Assembly (NCBI GenBank): GCA_023807065.1
Contig: JAJJLU010000341.1
Span: forward strand, 32,046-96,045
Direction: 5' to 3'
Source of the DNA: Isotricha intestinalis
Taxonomy: Eukaryota; Ciliophora; Litostomatea; Vestibuliferida; Isotrichidae
Length of the DNA: 64,000 nt
Each line of letters starts with the position of its first letter. Position 1 is the stretch's first letter. Under the pieces are notes generated by a model. The model was not told the origin of the DNA. It ran no database searches and saw only the letters and a program-made list of their open reading frames with translations. A program made the position numbers and the translations under genes. Of this stretch, positions 20,201 through 29,948 are shown piece by piece.

Positions 20201-21872
20201 TTCCAATACAAATATTGAAAATATTTTATATATTTTAAATAATGATTATCAAAATTTTGAAAATCACAATGGAGAAATTATTAAAAACAATGATTATTAT
20301 TTGCAAATAAATAATATAAATAATAATAAAAAAAATTATGTCGAAATCATTATAGGATTTGATAATTGTAAGCAAGAAATTAGAAATAAATATAATTTAA
20401 ATGAAAATAATGAGATATATATTATATACATAAAAAACACTAATTCAGATAAAATCACATTTAAAATTTATTCACCTTTAATTCCAAATGAATTAGAAAT
20501 AAAAGATATATGTCAATCAATTGAAGTGGAAACTCCAATTCATTTTTTTTATAATTTAACTGAATATAATCAATTATTAAATCAAGGAATTGATCCTTTT
20601 AATATTAATTCTCCTTTTTATTCTGATTTATGTAGAAATCATCAAATAAGAAAAAGAGACATTTTATTATATGATAGATTATATAATTTCTATCCTAATA
20701 TTAGTGTTTGTTCGGTTAATTGTGATTATCAATCTTTTGATCTTAAAAATACTTTAATTAAATGTAGTTGTCCATTCAATCAAATTATTAATTTAAATAT
20801 TTATGGAAGTTATATTGATTTTCCACAAAATACATATGTTAATATTACAAATATAAAAAGAAATAAAAATTATTTGAAAAATTTTAATTTCAAAATATTA
20901 AAATGTTTTAAAGTAATTAAAGATAATATAATAAATAATATAGGTTTTTGGATCATGTCAATTTTACTCATGACACAATTTATATCAACTTTAACTTATT
21001 TTCTTTATAGTATTCATAGATTGAACCATATAATAAAAATTCCATTTATAAATTCAAATATTGAGAAAAGGCAATTATTTAAAAAAAATAATCATTTGAA
21101 TTCTCAGGTTATCTCTTCTGGTAGAGAATTATATATTCCTAAATTAGATTTTAACAATAAACATTTAGATTTACATTTATTCCCAGAAAAAAAAATTTAT
21201 GAATTAAGTAATTATTCAATATCTTATTCTTATGCTTTATATAAAGAAAAAAGAACTTTTTTTGAAATGTTTGATGAATTAATTAAGGAAAAACTTCCTA
21301 TTTTAAATTGTTTTTTTAAAAAATATATTTTTGAATTAAATTCAGTGAATGTTTCATTAGCAATTATTCATATTTCTTTAATTTTGAATTTAAATATAGT
21401 GTTTTATAACAATAATATAATTTCAAAAAGATTTTATAGACAAAATCATTTTATATATGATCTCATAAGAATAATTTTATCTTCTATTTTAACAAGAATT
21501 TTTTTTATATTTTTTAAATCTTTTAGTACTTATGATCCTTTAATTGAACAATTAATTTTTGAATTAAAAACAAAAAAAAATTATGTAGAAGCAACAGTGA
21601 GATTTTTAAAAAAAATAAAAATAAAATTAGGAATATTAATGGTAATCAATCTTTTAATTGTTTTATTCTTCTTTTATTATACATCAACTTTTTGTGCAAT
21701 TTATCAAGAAAATCAAATAAATTGGATTATTGGAGGAGTGATTAGTCTATTAATTAATTATTTTTTTATTTTCATCTTTTGTTTATTAATAGTTTATTGG
21801 AGGAAAAAATCATTAAGAAGACATGATGAAATGCTATATAATATAACTGTTTTAATGAGAAATAATTTATAA
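17298..21872 (+). CDS. Large repetitive multi-pass surface protein, uncharacterised family (member A)
   Basis: This 1524-residue protein has a signal peptide (about 1-20), a large predicted extracellular part with many N-x-S/T sites, and a multi-pass C-terminus. The ectodomain holds about four divergent repeats of 230-265 residues, marked by 'C-P-D-Y-C' (near 232), 'Y-P-Y-Y-C' (near 496), 'F-P-Y-Y-C' (near 726) and 'F-P-S-Y-C' (near 955). Most are followed by a 'C-Y-x-x-x-S/T-L-x-x-I' helix. A juxtamembrane module (about 1110-1210) has 'F-Y-S-D-L-C', 'C-S-V-N-C-D-Y', 'I-K-C-S-C' and 'F-K-I-L-K-C-F'. Then come one membrane helix, a cytoplasmic loop and about four more helices, including 'R-I-I-L-S-S-I-L-T-R-I-F-F'. 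The last two parts recur in the gene at 32354-34738. No known domain was recognised; a receptor, adhesin or channel-like role is speculation. Confidence 0.8.
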   Translation: MKLIILFSLILSVILIFKENQIANISINCDICCDIFEDIEELNFTIKSENITFELNNSHKINLFLNKSKSNSLILSYNNFIQNNIFSFKENSICSLFKIKNNEYQIKNVHMYSKNTFFLLENFSFSIKKSKLRKLLDCGIEYIYYFPLPIRVKNEITISLFPKYKENDNYPTISSITIDPNNDFKIDEANDIIVFTPSDNWKYKYPNITLNYWLNSENCKDNNFPLNSFIICPDYCSDCNIDSSNFEHKLCYSDIDFNEMKKKINNNLKSFENETIYNSQDYFFHIFHSNYTSVIFDMNNYKNKYCSGILYYYLTNTYFLPGSTPENGFIKIETYENINDNFFNVMLYNNRFEKFKTYQCKNFALQVMNLTMNEKEINLNFLNYITPDYQENSYYYLRITFQKNTGYPFNEDGIYKIFGSMFQDEKNYEIGDYKKVNSLIYKRNGYYYNELYYYRILYELMYDICNKPDPDSIETKYKIICNNPNFILQESLNITVYPYYCYNVDLWYRICYTNYSLTSIQNEIEEKDLINLQEHIYETIHGDNFEVKIYYPSKPEDIQPHLKNLNFTVPDDYPLNLCPEVYEKSTEGLIIIEYKYENEYFYEIYDNKTNEHKLLDIGICYEYHVIEENFIIVNNETLIFNINEHITPRILDSNKNTTFHLEIINNNLNPKGEINVYQQDSTSDSISREYIYLTNNHFYYEDILFFKIYHPQEISSKKMEGNYSIYVFPYYCNKLNSQIVEKICYTSLTLDSIKKQIFADSKYDNFSSHLNEKVFGINYNLEVKNKDLGNCSIIYKNVYNTIDFIHFDIIEGEKEYTEIYANNNNNFNLVNQELCNTNNIKNPPKIIEINGEYTFNPFNNNIIELILSSENLGQSNDLAQYSLIIYKKINSNYIKVYPNRRRNLELIITDNFNIVYTPDEYKYYNVTFKYVMTYKLNPSTFEEINLESEITFHVFPSYCESHNQMICNSNTNIENILYILNNDYQNFENHNGEIIKNNDYYLQINNINNNKKNYVEIIIGFDNCKQEIRNKYNLNENNEIYIIYIKNTNSDKITFKIYSPLIPNELEIKDICQSIEVETPIHFFYNLTEYNQLLNQGIDPFNINSPFYSDLCRNHQIRKRDILLYDRLYNFYPNISVCSVNCDYQSFDLKNTLIKCSCPFNQIINLNIYGSYIDFPQNTYVNITNIKRNKNYLKNFNFKILKCFKVIKDNIINNIGFWIMSILLMTQFISTLTYFLYSIHRLNHIIKIPFINSNIEKRQLFKKNNHLNSQVISSGRELYIPKLDFNNKHLDLHLFPEKKIYELSNYSISYSYALYKEKRTFFEMFDELIKEKLPILNCFFKKYIFELNSVNVSLAIIHISLILNLNIVFYNNNIISKRFYRQNHFIYDLIRIILSSILTRIFFIFFKSFSTYDPLIEQLIFELKTKKNYVEATVRFLKKIKIKLGILMVINLLIVLFFFYYTSTFCAIYQENQINWIIGGVISLLINYFFIFIFCLLIVYWRKKSLRRHDEMLYNITVLMRNNL

Positions 21873-21959
21873 ATAATATAAATATAATAGTGTTAATTTA
21901 AAAAGGTAAAAAATATTTATTTAATTAAAACAATTTAAAAACCCAATAAAAAAATATAT

Positions 21960-22655
21960 ATGAAAATAAAAATTCTATTAAACTTCATTTTAATAAATTT
22001 GATAAAAACTTTAAAATGGTCTCCAGAATCTTTAGCACAAAAAGTAATCTCTTGGAATTATTTAAATGACCCAGAAGATTTAATAAATGATAAAAAATTA
22101 GGTCCTAAAATTCATACAAGTTATTTAACTCAAAATCATGTTTATGATAAAACAGATGTTAATTTATTTTTAATTTCTGATATTATTGAAAAATATATTT
22201 ATAAAAAAAGACAATTTGTAGAAGATTTATATAAAGAAATGGAAAAAAATGAAAATATAAATAATAAAGATAAGAAACAACATCATTTAATTCTTGTTTT
22301 AATAAAAAAGACAAATGAATTATTTATTTATGGATCAAGTGATAAATTAAGAAAATTATTACCTAATGATGAAGTTGTTAGAATTGAATTAGAAATTAAA
22401 AAAACTATGGAAACTAGAAATTATGCTCAAGCTGTTTATTATACTTTTGAAAAATTAAATGTTTTATGGAAAAGATTTTCTATTTTTAAAAAACAAAATC
22501 CTTATTCTAATAAAAGTAATTATTCTAATGTCGCTGATATATTAAAAATTATTTCAAGTATTTTTATTTTAGGGCTATTTATTTATGTTATTATTATGAG
22601 GAAAAAAGAAGAACCAAATTTTGACAATTCAAATAAGAAAAGAAAAAAAAATTAA
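21960..22655 (+). CDS. TPM-domain (TLP18.3/MOLO1-like) membrane protein
   Basis: This 231-residue protein has a hydrophobic N-terminus (about 1-17) that can act as a signal peptide, a globular domain, and one membrane helix near the C-terminus (about 192-211) followed by a Lys-rich tail. The globular part shows the TPM-domain pattern: an amphipathic helix ('L-I-S-D-I-I-E-K-Y-I'), a strand 'H-L-I-L-V-L-I', a 'Y-G-S-S-D-K-L-R-K-L-L' turn and a helix 'R-N-Y-A-Q-A-V-Y-Y-T-F-E-K-L'. In other organisms this fold occurs in photosystem repair proteins, bacterial phosphatase-like proteins and the MOLO-1 receptor modulator. The predicted topology is lumenal or extracellular domain, then cytoplasmic tail. 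The fold assignment is tentative and the role unknown. It follows the large surface protein on the same strand, 87 bp away. Confidence 0.6.
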   Translation: MKIKILLNFILINLIKTLKWSPESLAQKVISWNYLNDPEDLINDKKLGPKIHTSYLTQNHVYDKTDVNLFLISDIIEKYIYKKRQFVEDLYKEMEKNENINNKDKKQHHLILVLIKKTNELFIYGSSDKLRKLLPNDEVVRIELEIKKTMETRNYAQAVYYTFEKLNVLWKRFSIFKKQNPYSNKSNYSNVADILKIISSIFILGLFIYVIIMRKKEEPNFDNSNKKRKKN

Positions 22656-22724
22656 AAAATATTTATTTAATATTTAAATTATATTCATATTTAATAAAAT
22701 AAGTTTTAATAATTTATAAAAGAA

Positions 22725-25013
22725 ATGAAAGGTAAAAATTCAAATACTTCTACAGGAAAAAAGCAAGAACAAAATAATAAAAATACTAAATTAAAAGTAG
22801 AAGAAGATTCAAATGATATTTATCCACATTTAAAAAAAAATATTTTAAGTTCTGATAAAAATTGTAAGCATTCGTTAAGTGATGAATCATATTATTGTTT
22901 AGATTGTAAATTTAGTGTTTGTCCAGAATGTAATTTAGATCAACATAAAGAACATCAATTAATTAAAGAAAAAGATTATTTATTTTATAATCCTAATTTT
23001 TTTTCAGAAATTGAAAAAGTTATTGAAGAAGCTTATAAAATTGAAAATAATAAACAAGATTATATTAATACTGTTGAAAATTGCTTTAAAACTATTCATA
23101 ATAAATTAGATGATATTAAAGAAAAAAAAATAAATGAAATCAATGAATTATTCAATCAAACTAAAAATAATATTAAAGAATTACAACATAATTTAAATAA
23201 TGTTTCTAAAGAAGTTAAAGATTATTTTTCAAGAAATTCTTCTTTTTTTAATTTATCAAAGAGTAATAATAATAATAATGATAATGAGAATAATATATTT
23301 TTAATTAATTATGAACTTTTACATTTATGTGATATAAAAAATAAAGAGATAATGAAATCTTTAAATATATTACAACAAAATTTTTTAAAATATAAAAACG
23401 AAATAATTTCTCAAACTGATTTAATAAATAATAATATAGAAGATTTTATTCATAAAAAAATTCCAAATGATAAATTTGATGATTTTTATTGGGACGTTAA
23501 ATTAAGAATTAAATCATATAATGATCATATAGATTTATTACAAAAAACAATATTTAATATTTTAGTAAAAACAGGTTCATATGATGATTTACAAGAAGTA
23601 GTAAATATATTAGATTCAAAAAATAAAAAAGGAATAGATTATATTTTTAATCAAAATTTCTTTACTCAAAGTAATAATACATCAAGAAAAAAAATATCAG
23701 GGTCATCATCATCGAATAATATATTAAAAACACCAAATAAAGATAATTTACTTAAAGATAATAATAATAATGATAGTAATAACATTAATAACAAAAATAA
23801 TGTAATTTGTATTAATTTAGATAAAACAAAATCACATTCTTCTTTAAAAAGATATAATAGTTCATCACTTAAAAAATTCAATAGAGGAAATTCAGCAAAT
23901 AAATTTTCTTCAAAATTAGCAAATAATAGTAATTTTTATTCAACTTCAGAATCAAATATTAGAGTATCAAATTATTTACCTCAAAAATCAATAAATACAT
24001 TAAGAAAAAGTGTTTTTGATCAATCAATAAAAAATATTTTATCAAATTTACAAATAAAAGATTATAAAGATATAATTTTGGATAATGATTGTAAAAGAAA
24101 ATTCTTTAACTATAGTATGATAGATTTATATAGTAAATTATTTTCATCAAAACCAAGAAAAAGTTTCGATACAAATTCCCGTGTATTTGCAGATTATAAT
24201 ATGAGATATAATAAATTAAAAGAATTTGTAAAACCAATAAAAGGAACAAATGAAATAGCAGTATATGATCCTCAAACAAATATATCAATTAAACACAAAG
24301 TGAATTTAGATAAAGAAACATTTGGATATGATAAATTTCCAGAAGGAAATAGACATATATGCATAAATAATAAACTATATATAACTGGAGGAGTGGATTC
24401 TCTTGGAACTTCAATTTCAATATCATTATTATATGATGTTGAAAATAAAACAATTAAAAGAATAAATAACATGATTTCAACACATTCATATCATTCAATA
24501 GAATATTTAGAAAATTATGATTGCTTCATTGTAGTCGGTGGTAAAGATAATAATATATGTGAAATATTTGATTTATTCACTAATAAATGGACTAGATTAC
24601 CTGATTTAAATTCTCCTAGAGCTAATACTAATTTATATTTTGATTCTTTTTCTTCTGATGTTTATGCTATGTTTGGTATGGAACATAATATTACTAATTT
24701 AAAAAATAATAATAGTGAAATTATTGAAGTTTTAGAATTAAATGATATTAGTTCTGGTTGGATTAAAATTGATTATTATAAAGGTTCTAATGTTAATTTA
24801 AAACAAACTTTAGTTACTGTTGTTCCTTTTACTAGAGATAAATTACTTATTTATGGAGGAAAAAATTCAAGAGTTAATAAACATTTATATGCTCTTTTTC
24901 TTATGACTAAAAATGAAATTATTAAAGCTGATGAAAAAATACTTGAAGAAATTAAAAGAGAGGAAAAGAAAATTAAATTCGTTAATTCTACTGTGAATAA
25001 GTTAATGAAGTAA
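22725..25013 (+). CDS. B-box zinc finger, coiled-coil and kelch-repeat protein
   Basis: This 762-residue protein has a B-box zinc finger at about 47-83: 'C-K-H', 'Y-Y-C-L-D-C', 'V-C-P-E-C' and 'H-K-E-H'. A coiled coil covers about 95-240, an Asn/Ser-rich linker about 310-420, and a kelch-type beta-propeller about 540-735. Kelch features are 'Y-I-T-G-G' near 550, 'F-I-V-V-G-G-K-D', 'I-F-D-L-F-T-N-K-W-T-R-L-P-D-L' and 'L-L-I-Y-G-G-K-N-S'. This is a TRIM-like scaffold without a RING domain, so not an obvious ubiquitin ligase by itself. It is cytoplasmic, with no signal peptide or membrane helix. Its start is 69 bp after the preceding stop. The protein at 8908-11877 shares the B-box and coiled coil with a different propeller. 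Confidence 0.8.
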   Translation: MKGKNSNTSTGKKQEQNNKNTKLKVEEDSNDIYPHLKKNILSSDKNCKHSLSDESYYCLDCKFSVCPECNLDQHKEHQLIKEKDYLFYNPNFFSEIEKVIEEAYKIENNKQDYINTVENCFKTIHNKLDDIKEKKINEINELFNQTKNNIKELQHNLNNVSKEVKDYFSRNSSFFNLSKSNNNNNDNENNIFLINYELLHLCDIKNKEIMKSLNILQQNFLKYKNEIISQTDLINNNIEDFIHKKIPNDKFDDFYWDVKLRIKSYNDHIDLLQKTIFNILVKTGSYDDLQEVVNILDSKNKKGIDYIFNQNFFTQSNNTSRKKISGSSSSNNILKTPNKDNLLKDNNNNDSNNINNKNNVICINLDKTKSHSSLKRYNSSSLKKFNRGNSANKFSSKLANNSNFYSTSESNIRVSNYLPQKSINTLRKSVFDQSIKNILSNLQIKDYKDIILDNDCKRKFFNYSMIDLYSKLFSSKPRKSFDTNSRVFADYNMRYNKLKEFVKPIKGTNEIAVYDPQTNISIKHKVNLDKETFGYDKFPEGNRHICINNKLYITGGVDSLGTSISISLLYDVENKTIKRINNMISTHSYHSIEYLENYDCFIVVGGKDNNICEIFDLFTNKWTRLPDLNSPRANTNLYFDSFSSDVYAMFGMEHNITNLKNNNSEIIEVLELNDISSGWIKIDYYKGSNVNLKQTLVTVVPFTRDKLLIYGGKNSRVNKHLYALFLMTKNEIIKADEKILEEIKREEKKIKFVNSTVNKLMK

Positions 25014-25183
25014 TTGTTTATTTATTATTTTTTTATTTATTATTTATCTTTTTTTGATATTAAAAAATAATTTAATTTTAGTAATAATTATTATTTATAT
25101 AAAAAAATATTATTTATTAATTTAATTTAAATAATAAAAACAATTAATTTTCAAAATCTCAAAAATTAATATATTTAAAAAAA

Positions 25184-28100
25184 ATGAAAACGAAAGAAAA
25201 AAACTCAAAGTCCGATTCACAAAGCGAGCGTGTTTTGGTCTACGTACGTATTCGTCCTTTTACAGAAGACGAATTATCTCACGATAAAACTACTCCAATT
25301 GAAGCTTTAGACACCAAAAATAATGCAATGACAAGTAAAAAAAAATATAAATATAAAATAATATAAAATAACATTAACAAATAGTAAAAAAGGAATATGA
25401 TAAAAAAAATTTTTCATACGATAAAATATTTCCAGAAAAAACAACTCAAAAAGAAATATTTGAAATTTCAGGGAAAAAAGTTATAGATTCAGTTTTAGAA
25501 GGATATAATGGAACAATTTTTGCATATGGTCAAACAGGAACTGGAAAAACATATACAATGGTAGGTGATTTCGAAAATGAAGAAAATAAAGGAATTATTC
25601 CAAGAGCTTTTGATTATATATTTCAGAAAGTTAATATGCAAAAAGAGAAAAATGATAAATTTGATGTTTATATTTCTTTCATTCAAATATATTTAGAAAT
25701 GATACAAGATTTATTTGAACCTTCCAATGAAGTTAAAATTAGAGAAAATCCTGAAAAAGGAGTTTTTTTAGAAAATGTAAAATGGATTAAAGTAAAATCA
25801 ACAAAAGAATGTTTTGAAAATTTTGTAAAAGGAGAAAAAAATAGAGCAACTGCATTTACAGAAATGAATGCTCATTCTTCACGTTCACATGCTTTATTAA
25901 TAACAAAAATAAATAAGAGTTTAATAGATAATAATTCAACTGAACATATAATGACAGAAAGTTTTTTATATTTAGTAGATTTAGCAGGAAGTGAAAGAGT
26001 GAATAAAACAAATGCAAAAGAAGATAGATTAAAAGAAGCAAGAAAAATCAATTTTTCATTATTAGTTTTAGGTAATTGTATTCAAAAATTAACAGATCCA
26101 AGAAATACACATGTTTCATATAGAGATAGTAAATTAACTCGAATATTACAAGAAAGTTTAGGAGGTAATGCTAAAACTAGTTTAATTGTTACTATAAGTC
26201 CTTCTAATTATAATTGTGATGAAACTATTTCTTCTTTAAATTTTGGTTCAAGAGCAATGAAAGTTACTAATAAACCCCAAGTTAATAAAACTGAAGATTA
26301 TCAAGCTCAATGCTTTAAATTGCAAGAAGATTATGATAAATTAATGGAAAAGTTTACAAAGTTAAAAATAGAGTATGATAAAGTTTGTGATGAAAATAAT
26401 AAGTTAAAAAATGGAGAAACCTTTGTTGAGTTACAAAGATTAAGTCTTAAAAATCAAATTAATAAAAGAGATGGTGTTATTAATGAAATATTAAAAAGAA
26501 ATAGTAATGGGAATTTAAATAATAATAGTGTTAATCTTAATAATAATAATATTAATGATGAAAACAAAAATGGTTTTTTACTCAATGAAGAACAAGAAAA
26601 AGAAATCAATTTACTTAAAGAAGATAATGAAAAATTAAAAAATGAATTAAAGAAATTAGAAAGTTTTTATCAACAAAAAGATAAATTACAAGAACAAGAA
26701 AAGCAGAATTTTTTAAGAGATTTAGATAAAATTTTTAGAGAAAAAGAAGATGATTATGAAGAACAAATTAAGAATTTAAATTTAGAAAATGATGTGTTAA
26801 AAAGTTCAGTTGCTGATTTATCGAAAGATAAAGATGATTTAACTAAAGAAAATTCTGAATTACAAATTAGTTATAATGATATTTTAAATAGAAATGATGA
26901 ATTAAAAAGAGAAATTGAAGATAATGAAAAAAAATATCAACAATTAAAAAATGATTTTCAAATTAAAAATAAAAAATTAGAAAATATTGAGAATATAAAA
27001 AAAAATATGAAATCAGATAACACTCAAACTTATTTTTTTGATGAAGATTTAAAAAATGAATTAATTAAAATAGGAATAAATAAACAAATTATTGCATTAA
27101 ATGATACTAATTCAATTATAAAAAATTTAGTGATTCAATTTAATCAAAATAATATTGATCAAAATAAATTAAATAAATTAAAAGAAGCAAATAATTTATT
27201 AGTAGAAAATTATGATAAAAAATTATTAGAAAAAGATAATATAATTTTAAAATTAAATAATGATTTAAAAGAAAAAGAGAATGAAATAAAAGATTTAGAA
27301 GAAAAAATAGAACAAGTTGAAAATCAAACAGAAGAAAATAAACAAATATATAATAAAGAATTATTAAATATAAAAAATGATTTTAAATTATTAACTGTAA
27401 ATTCAAAATCAACTGATTCAGAATTAAAAAGAATTCAAAATACTTTTTTAAGTTATGAAAGAGGATTAAATAAACAAATGAATAGTTTAAATAATGATTT
27501 AAATAATTTATCCAAAATAAAAAAAGGAATTAAATCAATAGATTCAATCATTGAAACTGATTTACCAATAATTTTAAATTCTAAAAACAATGATAATATT
27601 TTAAATAAATTAAAAAACCAATTATTAAATAATCAATCTGTTTTTGATGATTATCAAAATAATTCTAATCAAAATACTCAAAGTATTAATTATGATATGC
27701 AAGCATTAATTGAAAAATTATCTGAGAATTTAAAAGAAAATAAAAATTTTATCGTTTATATATTAAATTCTTATTTTAAAATTTGTAAAGAATTATATGA
27801 AACTTATAAAACAAGAGTGAATAGAATCTTTGATATTAATGAGAAAGGAAGAGATGATTTTACAAAAAAAAATTTATTATTTGGAATTAAAGAAAGTTTA
27901 GATAAATATAGTAAATTTGTATATAATGGAAATGTGAATGATTTAAAAGAAAAAATTAATAGTCTCTTAAATAATATTAATAAATATAATACTTCAGAAT
28001 TAATGAATATAATATTAAAAATAATTGATGATTTAATAATGAGAATTTCATCTTGTAAAACAGAACAACAATTAGAAATAGAAAATTTAAATGAAAAAGT

Positions 28101-28458
28101 AATTTATTTTTTAAGGGAAATAGAAATATATAAAAAAAGTGAAAAAACAAATAATATAACTGAGAAATATGATAAATTAGTATCATTAAAAGAACAAGAA
28201 ATAAATAGATTAAATAGAACTATTAAAAATAATTTAGAAAAAATAAAAGAATTAACTACTCAAAATTATTTATATCATAGTAATTCAGATAGTACTTTTT
28301 CTTCATTTTCAAATTTTAGCATGAATAAAGAAGAAGCAAAGTTAAAAATAGTTCAAAATGAAAAAGATATTGATGAATTAAGTAAAGAATTAGAAAAAAT
28401 CCAAGCTCAACAAAGAGAAATTGAACAAAAACAAAATATGAAAAAACAAAAAAAATAA
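25184..28458 (+). CDS. Kinesin with N-terminal motor (one intron)
   Basis: Exons 25184-25334 and 25385-28458 join to a 1074-residue kinesin. Exon 1 gives the first motor strand ('V-Y-V-R-I-R-P-F'). Exon 2 gives the P-loop 'G-Q-T-G-T-G-K-T' at 99-106, switch I 'N-A-H-S-S-R-S-H', switch II 'L-V-D-L-A-G-S-E-R', 'Y-R-D-S-K-L-T-R-I-L-Q-E-S-L-G-G' and the neck-side 'L-N-F-G-S-R-A-M-K-V'. All nucleotide-binding motifs are intact. 'N-F-S-L-L-V-L-G-N' replaces the usual N-K-S-L-x-x-L-G. Beyond about 355 is a long discontinuous coiled coil with Asn-rich breaks and a C-terminal coiled tail. An N-terminal motor implies plus-end-directed transport. The subfamily is uncertain; the RAMKV stretch recalls ARK-type kinesins. 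Without splicing, the motor would lose its first strand. Confidence 0.9.
25335..25384 (+). other. 50-nt GT-AG spliceosomal intron in the kinesin gene
   Basis: The intron begins GTAAAA and ends ACAAATAG. Removing it joins ..ACA-A to TA-AAA.. (phase 1, giving an Ile codon) and restores the kinesin frame, in which the P-loop lies about 50 codons downstream. The intron contains in-frame stops, so retention would truncate the protein. A 'TTAAC' lies about 8 nt before the 3' end and could be the branch site, unusually close to the AG. It is the only intron I can support in the window and sits near the 5' end of its gene. Confidence 0.88.
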
Positions 28459-28618
28459 ATTTCAAAAAAAATTAGTTACTTTAATTATAAATCATGTATA
28501 ATTAATTATTATTCATTTTATACACTAAAAACATAAAAATAAATAAAAATATCAATTTGAAATAAATAATAAAATAAAAAAGTAAAAAAAAATAAAAAAA
28601 ATAAAAAAATTAAAAAAA

Positions 28619-29782
28619 ATGAAAATACAAGTTCCATCAATCCTTATAATAATAATACAAATAATTTTTCATAAAATATTATCTCAAACCACAAACTTAG
28701 GTAAAGATGCAGTAGTAGATATAAACAAATGTGCAGAGAAGGGTTTAACAGGGAATAAATGTATAGCAATAGTATCAGAAATTTCGATTCATGGAATAAC
28801 GCGTTACTATAACTATCTACAAAAATGTAAAAACGGGCAATACTGTCAAACAGTATCATATGCTAATGATGATATAGGTTTTTGTACACCAATAATTCAC
28901 CAAGGTCGTCCTGGAGAAAAATGTTTAAACGACGGGGATTGTTATTCATATAATTGTACAAAGAAAAAATGTTATGGTAAATTAGATGGAGCTTTATGTC
29001 AATCAAGTTTAGAATGTGGAATTAATTCTTTTTGTGTTTATGAAGATTTTGAACATTCAAATGAAGATGATCCTAAATATTGTCAACCTTTATCTTCACC
29101 TGGTAGAAATTGTATGTTTGGTTCACCACCTATTCAACGTAAAGATACTTATTATAGTACAATGTTTAATTTTATTGATGAAAGAGAAGATAATTGTCCT
29201 CCCGGTTATATTTGCACAATAGCATCTGGGAATTTACTTACATTTAAAAGTAGATTAGAAATAAATGATTATATATGTATATCTAAATTTTCTGTATTAA
29301 CTGGACAATACGTAGGTTATAAACAATATATCGCTTGTGAACAAGGTTATATGACACTTCATAATGATTCTGATGGGGTTCCTTATGGACAATGTAGAAC
29401 TATTCATACTGATGGTATTTGTGATGAAGATGGAATGTGTGTTGCTGATGCTGAAGGAAATATGATTCAATGTGCTTATGATACAACAGGAGAATTCTTT
29501 TGTCCTGTTGTTGGAATGAGTGATAGAATCAAGAATTATACTAAAATATTCAATCATGCTATTGCTACTGCTGGAATTAATTTTGATATTGTTTGGGGAA
29601 AGGAAACTACTGATAAGGAAGATGTTAGAATGGCTTATTTGTATTTAAAATATTATCATTGGTTTAGAAATGCTGATGAATGCCAAATTTTATATATGAA
29701 ATATATTAATCATTCTTTTTGGATTAATAAAAGAGTTTTGCTTATTACTTTAATGACTATATTTTTTACTATTTTTGGATAA
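28619..29782 (+). CDS. Secreted or surface-anchored cysteine-rich protein (Dickkopf-like spacing)
   Basis: This 387-residue protein has a signal peptide (about 1-22) and a long cysteine-rich region. Motifs include 'G-E-K-C-L-N-D-G-D-C', 'Y-N-C-T-K-K-K-C-Y-G', 'G-A-L-C-Q-S-S-L-E-C-G', 'C-P-P-G-Y-I-C' and 'C-D-E-D-G-M-C'. This spacing (G-x-x-C-x-x-x-x-x-C, then C-x-x-x-x-C-x-G) resembles the Dickkopf N-terminal cysteine-rich pattern common in ciliate secreted proteins. The C-terminus is a hydrophobic stretch that ends the protein with no cytoplasmic tail, suggesting a GPI anchor or tail anchor. Its 5' part uses noticeably more G and C in third codon positions than its neighbours. It converges with the rhomboid gene 166 bp away. 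Its ligand or role is unknown. Confidence 0.75.
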   Translation: MKIQVPSILIIIIQIIFHKILSQTTNLGKDAVVDINKCAEKGLTGNKCIAIVSEISIHGITRYYNYLQKCKNGQYCQTVSYANDDIGFCTPIIHQGRPGEKCLNDGDCYSYNCTKKKCYGKLDGALCQSSLECGINSFCVYEDFEHSNEDDPKYCQPLSSPGRNCMFGSPPIQRKDTYYSTMFNFIDEREDNCPPGYICTIASGNLLTFKSRLEINDYICISKFSVLTGQYVGYKQYIACEQGYMTLHNDSDGVPYGQCRTIHTDGICDEDGMCVADAEGNMIQCAYDTTGEFFCPVVGMSDRIKNYTKIFNHAIATAGINFDIVWGKETTDKEDVRMAYLYLKYYHWFRNADECQILYMKYINHSFWINKRVLLITLMTIFFTIFG

Positions 29783-29948
29783 GGTTTTTGATGGGTATAT
29801 TTTTTTTTATTTTGAATTTTTTTAAGAGTTTAATTAATGGTATATATATAGATAAAAGAATGTTAAGTAAGATAAATGTTTACTATTGTTTTCAAATATT
29901 AATTAAATCTATATTTATTTAACAATTTTTTATGATTAATTATAATAT

